The notes below the pieces were generated by a model. The model was not told where the DNA came from and ran no database searches. It was given only the letters and a program-made list of their open reading frames with translations. DNA of 64,000 nt, taken from positions 1 through 64,000 of the forward strand of contig CAMGZM010000011.1 in assembly GCA_946183145.1 (NCBI GenBank), written 5' to 3'. Position numbers and translations under genes: made by a program. Origin of the DNA: an uncultured Fretibacterium sp. Its GTDB lineage: Bacteria > Synergistota > Synergistia > Synergistales > Aminobacteriaceae. How positions within the stretch are numbered: position 1 is the stretch's first letter; every line of letters begins with the position of its first letter. This document shows positions 52,207-60,791 of this stretch, in pieces.

Positions 52207-55056
52207 ATGTCAGCGGTGAAAATTATTGACCTGTCGAAAGGTGAAAGGCTGTATGATGTTAAGGAGTCAGATTTCATCATCATAACGGGCATAACAGAAT
52301 CGACTCTCAATGACGCAATCACAATCGCAGAATCAGCGCGTGAATCAGGAGCCGTAACAATCGGAATCCCGGCGGGAAATCATGACGTGAAGAGATTTGC
52401 CGATGTTGCTGACGCTGTAATATTCTCACATGATGAGTCAGAGACTTCACGGGGAATCGCAGAAGAAATTTTAGACAGGGACGGCGATATTTTCGACATT
52501 CCGACAATGAGAGACATGTTCAGGAACGCGGGAACGGTGCATTACGGCACAGGGAGCGGCGATGACATGGAGAGCGCATTACGCAAAGCCGCCGAAATGT
52601 GCGGGGATATTCACGGCGCAAAAACAGCCTTTGTGAAAATGTCATTGCCTCCGTCAGAAAAGGGTTTCGATGAAGTTCGCATAATAGACGACATACTCAA
52701 AGAATTTTGCGGTGATGATGTCAGCACTTGTTTCCCAAACATACTCATTGCGGACGGAAAAATCACGGCAAAAATTTTTGCGCTCATGTATGACGCTGGT
52801 TATACGAGCTGGCGCGAACTCTTTGCGAATGAAAGCGCAGAGAACATCACGGCCATGATTGAGAACGGACTTGACGAGCGCACAAGAACAAGGCTCGGCA
52901 CGGAAAAATCATTCTTTGCGGCCTGTCTGAGATTCGGAACACCTGAGCTTGTCAGAAAATTCATCAGCAAAGGCCATCACCCTAAAGAGCTTGAGACTGA
53001 CGGAATATTTCCCGGAGATGTATTAGCTGACTGCCTCATGAACGACATTAAAGCGCGCAATACCGGCATGACTGATATACTTTTGGAGTCTGGTATTTCC
53101 CTCGGTGAACACTGCGTAAAGGCTCTCGCTCCGTCGCTGAGGAATCCGAAAATCCTTCAGGCTTTCATCAATTACGGCTGGAACGTAAATTCACGTGATG
53201 AAAAGGGAGCTAACTTTATGTTTTATGCGGCGGCTGAATGTTCATATGAGTGCGTGAAACTTCTCGCTGAAGCAGGAGCTGACGTTAACGCACGGCGCAA
53301 GAAGGGATATACACCGCTTATGATTATGATGATTAATTGCAGCAATGACGCAGACACAGCGCACGAAATCCTGAAATACCTTCTCGCAAACGGAGCAGAC
53401 ATTAACGCCACAGCCGATGACGGCACAACACCTTTAACGCAGGCTGCGACATGGATATATTCACACCCTGATATAGTACGCACGTTCCTTAACGCAGGGG
53501 CGAATGTGAACGCAGAATTTACTGACGGTAATGGAGGAAGATTATCCGTTCTTGATATTATGTTTGCGTCGTCCGTTTCTGTTTTCTCAGAGCCGGAAGA
53601 AAAACAGATATTTCTGCGTGAAGTCCTGCCCATGATGATTAATGCCGGAGCAAATTTCAGCCCGTCCGAATCTCAGTCCCGAATCGATAATGAATACGGT
53701 AAAAAATATGAAGATTTCAGCCGCAACTGGAAGAGTCTTCTGACTGACCCCGCAAACAAACCTCACGCGCTCAGGCTTTTTTGTGATTCGATTGCGGAAT
53801 ATGACACCGAAACCGTAAGGGGAATCATTGAGCGAATATCCCCTGAAAAAATTGTACCCGATTGCGGCGAATCTCCGTCAGAATTTCTCAGAATGTCAGC
53901 AAAACTCGCATTCAGGATTAACGATTTCCCCGAATCAGTGAGCAAACCTTCAGCACAGAACACAGAGATAAAACGCAGACTCGATAACGGAGCGGAGATT
54001 CTCAGAATCCTTCATGAAGCCGGAATCACATGGCCTCTTGTCCTCCCTGAAAGCACCGAATTAACGTACGTCATCAATGAAGAGTGGAAGCCGCGAAAAA
54101 AGATTGACGAAATGAATCCGTTAAGCCTCTGTCATTCGCCTGAAGCCCTGAAGAAAGTTATTGCCTCCGAGAAATATAACATGACTGACGCGCTGAAGGA
54201 AATTGCCGGGAGTTGTGAAATCTACTATCAGCCCGGAGAAATGATGAATGTATTGCTCGCTAACGGCGCGGATATTCACGCTTTGAGTGATACGTGGATC
54301 GGCGAATGTCTTTCACACAGGGGAAAAATTCTCATGCTCGACAACTTTCAGCAGGCAAAATTCATGGCCGAAATTTTCAGGAAGCATAACCTCTCAGACA
54401 TAACCACCGTCAGCAACACACAGCATTATGACGGATGGGAGGAATATTACGGAGAGCCGCTGAGCTGTCATATGCTGAGTCATCTTTGGGAGATGATAGA
54501 GTCAGGAACAGACAACGCCGGAAAATGGGCAAAATTCCGGGATGTGATGATGTTATTGTCGGCCTGCCGGGGGAATGTGAATGACATTGAGGACGCAATC
54601 AATCACGGCGGAAATATCAACTATTCAACGTGGCTCGGATATACTCCGCTGATGTACGCTGCTGTCTTCAACGACTCAGAGGCCGTAAAATTCCTCATCA
54701 AGAACAGAGCAGACATTAACGCCCGCAACATTCACAATCAGAATGCCGCAATGCTCGCTGTTACGTCAGACTACAACGCACGGGACTCAAACGTGATTCG
54801 AGTCCTCGCTGAATTTGGAGCTGATATTCACAACGGCTTGATGACTCTTGCTGTTGACGCGGGAAATGTTGACGCGGTGAAAGTTCTTCTCTCATTGGGC
54901 GCGAAATTGCCGGGGCAAAACGCAGTGAATAATCCTGAACCCGAAACGAGAAACGAGAAGCCCTGCCCGAAATGCGGAAGGATTTTAGAGCGCAGAACTT
55001 CTTACTGCCCCTCATGCGGGTATGTTCTCACGGTCAGTGAAAGGTATGGAAAGTGA
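52207..55056 (+). CDS. FtsZ-like fragment fused to ankyrin repeats and a zinc ribbon
   Basis: A 949-residue cytoplasmic protein. Residues ~23-188 are a diverged paralog of the preceding FtsZ-like protein (IIITGITESTLNDAITIAESA, AVTIGIPAGN, AGTVHYGTGSG, AAEMCGDIHGAK), also lacking the GTP-binding half and with an altered T7 loop (DIFDIPTMRDMF). Two ankyrin blocks follow, ~315-470 (AGADVNARRKKGYTPLM, NGADINATADDGTTPL) and ~790-915 (GGNINYSTWLGYTPLMYAA, NRADINARN), separated by ~300 residues of unrecognised sequence. The C-terminus is a zinc ribbon (CPKCGRILERRTSYCPSCG). I know of no described protein with this order. Confidence 0.8.
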   Translation: MSAVKIIDLSKGERLYDVKESDFIIITGITESTLNDAITIAESARESGAVTIGIPAGNHDVKRFADVADAVIFSHDESETSRGIAEEILDRDGDIFDIPTMRDMFRNAGTVHYGTGSGDDMESALRKAAEMCGDIHGAKTAFVKMSLPPSEKGFDEVRIIDDILKEFCGDDVSTCFPNILIADGKITAKIFALMYDAGYTSWRELFANESAENITAMIENGLDERTRTRLGTEKSFFAACLRFGTPELVRKFISKGHHPKELETDGIFPGDVLADCLMNDIKARNTGMTDILLESGISLGEHCVKALAPSLRNPKILQAFINYGWNVNSRDEKGANFMFYAAAECSYECVKLLAEAGADVNARRKKGYTPLMIMMINCSNDADTAHEILKYLLANGADINATADDGTTPLTQAATWIYSHPDIVRTFLNAGANVNAEFTDGNGGRLSVLDIMFASSVSVFSEPEEKQIFLREVLPMMINAGANFSPSESQSRIDNEYGKKYEDFSRNWKSLLTDPANKPHALRLFCDSIAEYDTETVRGIIERISPEKIVPDCGESPSEFLRMSAKLAFRINDFPESVSKPSAQNTEIKRRLDNGAEILRILHEAGITWPLVLPESTELTYVINEEWKPRKKIDEMNPLSLCHSPEALKKVIASEKYNMTDALKEIAGSCEIYYQPGEMMNVLLANGADIHALSDTWIGECLSHRGKILMLDNFQQAKFMAEIFRKHNLSDITTVSNTQHYDGWEEYYGEPLSCHMLSHLWEMIESGTDNAGKWAKFRDVMMLLSACRGNVNDIEDAINHGGNINYSTWLGYTPLMYAAVFNDSEAVKFLIKNRADINARNIHNQNAAMLAVTSDYNARDSNVIRVLAEFGADIHNGLMTLAVDAGNVDAVKVLLSLGAKLPGQNAVNNPEPETRNEKPCPKCGRILERRTSYCPSCGYVLTVSERYGK

Positions 55057-55086
55057 TATGGAAAGTGATTAGGAGGGTGATATGTT

Positions 55087-56280
55087 ATGAGTGAATCAAG
55101 CTCGCGAATGAAAAAATTGCTGGATAATGTCGCTGAACTGTCAAAAGCTCGTGAAGTGATTTACAGGGTTACGGGTGAGAAGTTTAACATCTTCAGTATT
55201 CTGAACATCGGGGAAAGGGAATTTTTTATCTGCAAGGTTCTGAAAGAGTTGCTTTCTCCTTCAGGTTCACATTGTCAGGGAATACTTTTCTTGAGACCGT
55301 TCGTCAAAAATGTTCTTGGGCTGAATATTCCTGACACTGAACTTGCGGGGGCTAAAGTGTACCGTGAATACTATACTTCTCAGGGCAGGTATATAGATAT
55401 TGTGATAGAGACAGTGAATTATTTTATCGCAATAGAGGTTAAGATCACCGCAAAAGATTTGAACCGTCAGTGCATTGATTATTACGAAGAGGCAAAACAC
55501 CGCTGTGCTGATGAGAATAACGCGAAAATAATATACCTTACGCCATACGGAAGAAAACCATCATCGGAAAGTGCTTGCGGCAAAGAAATATGTGTATCGT
55601 TCGGGAAGGATATTCACGAATGGCTGTCTTCATGCCTTAACTTTAAGGAGATTGAGTACGCTGTTTCTGTCCGCGAAATCATACGCCAGTTTCTGATGAC
55701 GATAGAAAATTTCACAGGCCGTGTAAAGGAGACTAACATGGAAGTCAAAGAGTTAATTTTGAGTTCGCCTGAGAATCTCAGAGCAGCATTTGAGCTTCAG
55801 AGCGGATTTGTCTATGAAGTTGTCGAGGATATGAGGAAAAGATTTCTTGAGGCTGTCAATGAGAAGCTGGAATCGTGGAACATCACGCACGGAACATTCA
55901 AAGATGAGCAGGGCAATGACCTTCCGCGTGAGCATGCTGTTCACTATGAATATGACAAAATACCGGGTGTTGTGGTGTGTCTCGGCAGCGGCGCATATGA
56001 TTCATGGGTATCGTATTATGTTACAGGGGACAACAAAGCAGGGTTTGAAGCGTTCGTGAAAAAACTTGAAGAGTCCCGCGGGAAAAAGTTCAGCTCAGGC
56101 TCAAATGACAATAACTTTTTGTACTGGGAGTTTTGCTGCACGGGCAAAGAATCGCCGAACTTATACGGCAAGAATCCAAATGAAGCTACATTCGAGCTTT
56201 GCGACCCGATAAAGTTTGAGTCATTCGTTGAAGTTTGTGCCGGAAAGATAAAGGATTTTCTCGAATTTCCGCCGGAGTAG
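55087..56280 (+). CDS. PD-(D/E)XK nuclease-family protein (PF14281-like)
   Basis: A 397-residue protein. FNIFSILNIGEREFFICKVLKELLSPSG (~residues 33-60) and RYIDIVIETVNYFIAIEVKITAKD (~102-125, Asp and Glu-x-Lys active site) match the PDDEXK_4 family found in restriction and phage-defence loci. The C-terminal half (from ~215) is a separate domain of unknown function. Starts 30 bases after the ankyrin gene with AGGAGGGTG upstream. Likely a DNA-cutting effector, though target and cofactor needs are unknown. Confidence 0.75.
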   Translation: MSESSSRMKKLLDNVAELSKAREVIYRVTGEKFNIFSILNIGEREFFICKVLKELLSPSGSHCQGILFLRPFVKNVLGLNIPDTELAGAKVYREYYTSQGRYIDIVIETVNYFIAIEVKITAKDLNRQCIDYYEEAKHRCADENNAKIIYLTPYGRKPSSESACGKEICVSFGKDIHEWLSSCLNFKEIEYAVSVREIIRQFLMTIENFTGRVKETNMEVKELILSSPENLRAAFELQSGFVYEVVEDMRKRFLEAVNEKLESWNITHGTFKDEQGNDLPREHAVHYEYDKIPGVVVCLGSGAYDSWVSYYVTGDNKAGFEAFVKKLEESRGKKFSSGSNDNNFLYWEFCCTGKESPNLYGKNPNEATFELCDPIKFESFVEVCAGKIKDFLEFPPE

Positions 56281-56283
56281 AAG

Positions 56284-57255
56284 ATGCCGAAAGATATGAC
56301 CTCAGTACGTCATGACAGATTATCGCGTGTTATGGCGTTCTTGCAGTCAAGAGTGAAGGCGACTCATGACGAAATATTTTCGGCGGGCGAATATCACAGC
56401 AACAGGACGCTACAGAATGATTTGTACTATTTGCGGGGGATATACGGAGCTGACATACGGTATGACATTCACGAGAAGTTATACGTTATGGAGAGTGCCG
56501 GAATATTTCACGTGAACCTGCGAATCACTGAGGGCGAAATTACAGCATTAAGTGCAGGGCTTGACATGGCCGGGCATTTCCTGCCTCACCTGAAAGACTC
56601 TGCACATTCGCTTTTCGGGAAGCTCGGAAAATATATGCCCGCTGAAATTCTTTCTCTCGGCTCAGAGATAACGCGTTCGACTCTCAATGCGATTCCAGTT
56701 GCAGAAGTTGACGCAAAAATTTTCGGGACTCTCGTTGAGGCTAAACGCTCGCAAAAGACCGTGAACATTCTTTACTCATCACCCGGAAAAATGCCTAAGC
56801 ACTGGACGTTATCGCCGTATGATTTTTACTTCAGGGGCAATGCGTGGTACATGGCTTCATACAATCACAAGTATGACAATCTCAGCATTCACCGAATCAG
56901 CAGGATAATTAGCGCGTCAATTTCTGATGAAGAGTATGTGAAGCCTGAAGACGGAGGATTTACGGAGGACTATACATTGTCGGCGTGGCATGTGATTCCG
57001 GGAGATGAGAAGATTCACGTGAAGGTGAGAATCACAGAGCCTTTAGCGCAGACGTTCCGCGAGATGAAGTGGCATCCGTCGCAGAAGGTTGAAGAGTGTG
57101 AAGAAGGAGGCGTGATACTTTCGGCGGAAGTTCCGAATCTCTATGAGTTCGCGAGGTGGGTTATGTCAGGCGCACCGCATGTTATTGTGATTGAGCCTGA
57201 TGAGCTGAAAGAGATTGTGAGAAGTTTCGCGGAGGAAATATTGAATAAGCTGTGA
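56284..57255 (+). CDS. WYL-domain transcriptional regulator
   Basis: A 323-residue regulator. The N-terminal winged helix (HDRLSRVMAFLQ ... SNRTLQNDLYYLRGIYGADI) resembles DeoR/HTH_11. The WYL core is KTVNILYSSPGKMPKHWTLSPYDFYFRGNAWYMASYNH with IHRISRI. The end is a WCX domain (MKWHPSQKVEECEEGGVILSAEVPN). WYL proteins such as CapW and BrxR control defence islands, sensing nucleic acid or nucleotide. Three bases after the nuclease gene. Confidence 0.88.
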   Translation: MPKDMTSVRHDRLSRVMAFLQSRVKATHDEIFSAGEYHSNRTLQNDLYYLRGIYGADIRYDIHEKLYVMESAGIFHVNLRITEGEITALSAGLDMAGHFLPHLKDSAHSLFGKLGKYMPAEILSLGSEITRSTLNAIPVAEVDAKIFGTLVEAKRSQKTVNILYSSPGKMPKHWTLSPYDFYFRGNAWYMASYNHKYDNLSIHRISRIISASISDEEYVKPEDGGFTEDYTLSAWHVIPGDEKIHVKVRITEPLAQTFREMKWHPSQKVEECEEGGVILSAEVPNLYEFARWVMSGAPHVIVIEPDELKEIVRSFAEEILNKL

Positions 57256-57298
57256 TAGATTAATAATACTTGAAAAATACATGAAAGGAGAAAGATAC

Positions 57299-58360
57299 AT
57301 GAGCTATTTTCTTCACAGAATATCCCACGAATGGAGCATATCAAAGCCGCTGTTAGACAATGGATATTTGACAGTGGGATGGCAGTATATGCTGTGGTCT
57401 GATGAAACTGTAAAAAGCGTAACTGAAAATGCAGATCGTGATACAGTCCATGAAGCTATGAATAGATACCACGAGTCTGAAGGCTGGGACTTAATGTATA
57501 GAGGTGCTACGCGCTCGCTCTCGATGTTCTCGCAGTTCAGGCCCGGTGATGTGGTTATTGTTCCGCTTTACTGGGGATATTTCAGAATTGTGCGTGTGAA
57601 GAGCAGCCCTAAGCCTGTTACGGAGCTTCCTGCTTCTGCGCTTGAAAGTCTGCCTGCAGTACTGAAAAATGACAGCGGGGAAAAAGGACTTTACACCAAC
57701 GGAAAAGAAATAGATCTCGGCTTCTACGTTGAGATTGAACCTGTTGTAAAATAGGATATTCAGCGAAGCTACGCAAATTCCGCGCTTCAGTCCCGAATGA
57801 AGATACGACAGACTAATGCGGACATAAACGACTTAGAGTCAGAAATTCTCAGCGTGGCAGAACGCAAAGAACCTGTAAACCTTTATGATGTAATTGCGGA
57901 TAAGGCAGCAAATATCATTCTCACGGCAATAAATGACAATGCAAACCCTATAGACACCGAAAAACTTGTGCGCTGGTACATGAAGAAAGCCGGAGCCGCA
58001 AAAGTATACAAGCCGTCAAAACCTAAGGGGAATCCTGATGAATATAATTATGCAGATGCCGATGTAGCAGCAGAATTTTCACCGCTTGGAGTCAACATAT
58101 ACATTCAGGTTAAGAAGCATGACGGCACGACAGGAGATTGGGCAGTTCAGCAGATAAAGAAATACAAAGAACTCCAGACAATAAATTTTGCTGAAGGCGA
58201 GACAAATATTATGTGGGTTCTCTCAACAGCAGGAGAATTTTCGAAAGACGCAATATCACTCGCGCAGGAAAATTCTGTACGGCTTATTAACGGAATGGAA
58301 TTTGCCCGTATGCTTGCTGATGCAGGAATATCTGATATAAACGATTTCACATCAATGTAA
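57299..58360 (+). pseudogene. Mrr-like restriction endonuclease gene split by an in-frame TAG
   Basis: AAAGGAG precedes ATG 57299. The first part (151 residues, LHRISHEWSISKPLLDNGYLTVGW ... FRPGDVVIVPLYWGYFRIVRV) looks like a PUA/EVE-like N-terminal module. TAG at 57752-57754 is followed in the same frame by DIQRSYANSALQSRMKIRQTNADI and a PD-(D/E)XK domain (PIDTEKLVRWYMKKAGA, DADVAAEF, GVNIYIQVKKH). The frame is continuous apart from this one codon, so it was one ~353-residue gene. A restart at ATG 57797 would give a 187-residue nuclease domain, but no good RBS stands before it. Confidence 0.72.
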
Positions 58361-58402
58361 TCAAAACTGACATTCACGAAGCAAGTATAGGAGGAGCATT
58401 GT

Positions 58403-59431
58403 ATGTTATATCGTTACAATGAGGGGCGAATTATGCCTGTGCCTTACTGCGATTATTCAGAGCTTCAGGGCCGCGAAAAGGATTTAGAGAATCTTCTTGC
58501 TGCTTATCTTGAAGATTTGTACGCGGAAGGCGGTCAGTCATTCATGCCGATCTTTCAGGAAAGGGCAATGCAGGAAGAACCAGATATTTGCGCTCTTGAC
58601 ACACAGGGCGGTCTTGTGATTTTCGAGCTGAAACGCGGCAATGCAGGAAGGGGAGCTGTTGAGCAGATTATGAGATATGCCGAGCTTTTCGGCAAAAGAG
58701 ATTATGACCAGTTGAACAGCATGTACAGAACGTATATCAATGACAGCAACGCTGAACTCAAAAAGGCTCATGCTGATGCGTTCGAGCTTCCTGCACCATT
58801 AAGCGATGAGTCTTTCAACCGCAGACAGAAACTTGTCATTGTGGGAAATTCCGCAGACAGAGATTTGATGAATGCTGTCGATTACTGGAAAAACCAGGGC
58901 ATTGACATTGATTTTCTACCTTACCGTTTTTACAGGATAGGAGATGAGATTTACTTCGAGTTTTTCGCCAAGCCGTATGATTATCACATGAATCCCCGCG
59001 CAAAAAAGGGCATACTGTTCGATACAAATTTGAGCTGGTCTGATGACAATGAAAAATGTATGCTTGAAAGAGGTCATATAGAAGCATACGGCGGTGTCAA
59101 ATGGGCTGTTGACAGTTTCTCGAAAGGTGATTACGCGCTCTTCTACTCAAAGGGCAGGGGAGTTATTGCTATAGGTGAAATTACATCACGTGAAGCAAGA
59201 TAACTTCACGGTGCAGAAGATGCCGATGACGGGCGTTATCATGAAGTAAAAATGATTGTTCCGCAGAATGTCTCAGGTTCAGACGGCTATAATCAGAGCC
59301 TGTATCCTTATGAGATAAAAACTTTGCTTGATCAGGGCTTCTATTTTGCAAGGACAGACAAGAGACCGTACCTTAGTGAAGAACAGGTGAAAATTCTCAT
59401 TGAGGCATTGAGGAAAAAATACAACGCTTAA
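58403..59431 (+). pseudogene. NucS/DUF91-like nuclease gene split by an in-frame TAA
   Basis: AGGAGG stands 9 bases before ATG 58403. The N-terminal domain holds EPDICALDTQGGLVIFELKRGNAGRGAVEQIMRYAELFG, a PD-(D/E)XK core like the NucS C-terminal domain (Asp, Glu-x-Lys, Gln). At 59201-59203 a TAA ends the first 266 residues; the same frame then continues LHGAEDADDGRYHEVKMIVPQNVSG ... EEQVKILIEALRKKYNA to 59431. The core is upstream of the stop, so a shortened nuclease might still be made. Confidence 0.7.
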
Positions 59432-59432
59432 C

Positions 59433-59467
59433 AAAAAATTTGCCCTCAGCTTTTATGCCGGGGGCGT
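59433..59467 (-). terminator. Terminator of the aldo/keto reductase gene
   Basis: GCCCTC (59442-59447) pairs with GGGGGC (59460-59465, one wobble); eight A-side bases at 59432-59438 give the T-run on the minus strand. Confidence 0.65.
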
Positions 59468-59475
59468 TATTGTTT

Positions 59476-60630
59476 CTACATTCCGAAAACTTTCTGCGCC
59501 TCGCTCATATTCTCCCTAATCTTAACGCCGAAAGGACAACGCTTTTCACACGCACCGCACTTTACGCATTCGCCCGCGTGATGTTCTAACACCCTGTAAT
59601 GTTCTCTCACTGTTTCGGGAATATCTTTGCTTCCCCCCGCCTGTGCGAGATTCAAAAATTTTGTTACGGAAGCAATATCGATTTTCACGGGGCAGGGCTG
59701 GCAGTGCGAACAATACATGCAATGACCCTCCCAGCTGATTTTAGGGAATGACGCAAAAGCTGCCGCGTAATCCCTCTCACTCTCTGACGCTGACTCATAC
59801 GCGACTGACTCCCGCAGCTGTTCAACCGAATGCGCCCCCGCCAATACACACGCAACAGCAGGACGGCTCAGCGCGTAAGATATGCACTGATTGACGGTCA
59901 GCGCAGCTCCAGCCGGGGACATTTCCGCGCTCAACAAGTCCCCGCCCCCGAAACATTTCATGACTGTGATTCCGACTCCGAGTCTCTGGCATGTCTCGTA
60001 TAATTTCTGACGTTCGGGATTCATGTTCGTGAGGTGATTCGCGTAATTCTCATCCCTCCATAAGTCTTCTACGTCCTCGCTTGCAGGCTGCAAATCATAG
60101 CATGGGTTCACGCTGAACATTAACACTTCAACCGCTCCCGACTCAACTGCCTTTTGTGCGACCTGCGGATTATGCGAGCTGAGTCCGATGTGATGAATTT
60201 TTCCGGCGGCTTTAAGTTCACGGGCATAATCGAGGATTCCGTTGCGTAAAATTTCGTCCCAGTCGCTTAAAGCATCGCAGTAATGAATCATCCCAACGTC
60301 AACAAAATCAACGTCAAGACGCTTCAACGAGTCCTCAAAGGCTGCTTTCGTCTCGTCAAGATTTCGAGTCCGCAAATACTGTCCTTCCTTCCACACTGAG
60401 CAGATATGAGACTGAATTATGAATTTCTCACGCCGTCCCTTTAACGCATGGCCGATTGATGAGCGCAATTCAGGATCAGGCGAGTACAAATCAAAATAGT
60501 TTATGCCGGACTCCTCTGCGACATCAAAAAGTTTCGCGCACATTGCGTAATTGTCCTCAGTCATTCCTTCACAGCCTAATGCGATTTCGCTGACTCTGAG
60601 TCCTGTTGCGCCTAATTTGCGGTAATTCAT
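59476..60630 (-). CDS. Aldo/keto reductase with C-terminal ferredoxin domain
   Basis: A 384-residue protein. The N-terminal TIM barrel (MNYRKLGATGLRVSEIALGCEGM, NYFDLYSPDPELRSSIGHAL, VDVGMIHYCDAL, GLSSHNPQVAQKAV) follows the AKR fold; the Tyr of the usual active site is in DLYSPD. The tail has CMYCSHCQPCP and CVKCGACEKRCPFGV, ligands for [4Fe-4S] clusters, as in the AKR/4Fe-4S proteins common in anaerobes. ATG 60630 is preferred (GAGGGGG 11 bases upstream); the longer frame adds 12 residues. Monocistronic; substrate unknown. Confidence 0.88.
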   Translation of the reverse strand: MNYRKLGATGLRVSEIALGCEGMTEDNYAMCAKLFDVAEESGINYFDLYSPDPELRSSIGHALKGRREKFIIQSHICSVWKEGQYLRTRNLDETKAAFEDSLKRLDVDFVDVGMIHYCDALSDWDEILRNGILDYARELKAAGKIHHIGLSSHNPQVAQKAVESGAVEVLMFSVNPCYDLQPASEDVEDLWRDENYANHLTNMNPERQKLYETCQRLGVGITVMKCFGGGDLLSAEMSPAGAALTVNQCISYALSRPAVACVLAGAHSVEQLRESVAYESASESERDYAAAFASFPKISWEGHCMYCSHCQPCPVKIDIASVTKFLNLAQAGGSKDIPETVREHYRVLEHHAGECVKCGACEKRCPFGVKIRENMSEAQKVFGM

Positions 60631-60741
60631 GAAAAGTTTTTCCCCCTCTTGGAATTTTCCGGCCATTATAGCGCGTTCGAGGGCGGATTAATCAATTGAG
60701 TAGTTTTTGAAGGGAAATTATCGGCACGGCTTTTATCATGC

Positions 60742-60747
60742 TATAAT
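60742..60747 (+). promoter_or_regulatory. Probable -10 box of the NRPS gene
   Basis: TATAAT 45 bases before the start codon, in the divergent gap between the aldo/keto reductase and the peptide synthetase. The -35 region (TTATCG at 60718) is weak. Confidence 0.4.
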
Positions 60748-60791
60748 TTCTGGCAATTTATCCCCCTATATATTAAGGAAGTGGATTCAAA

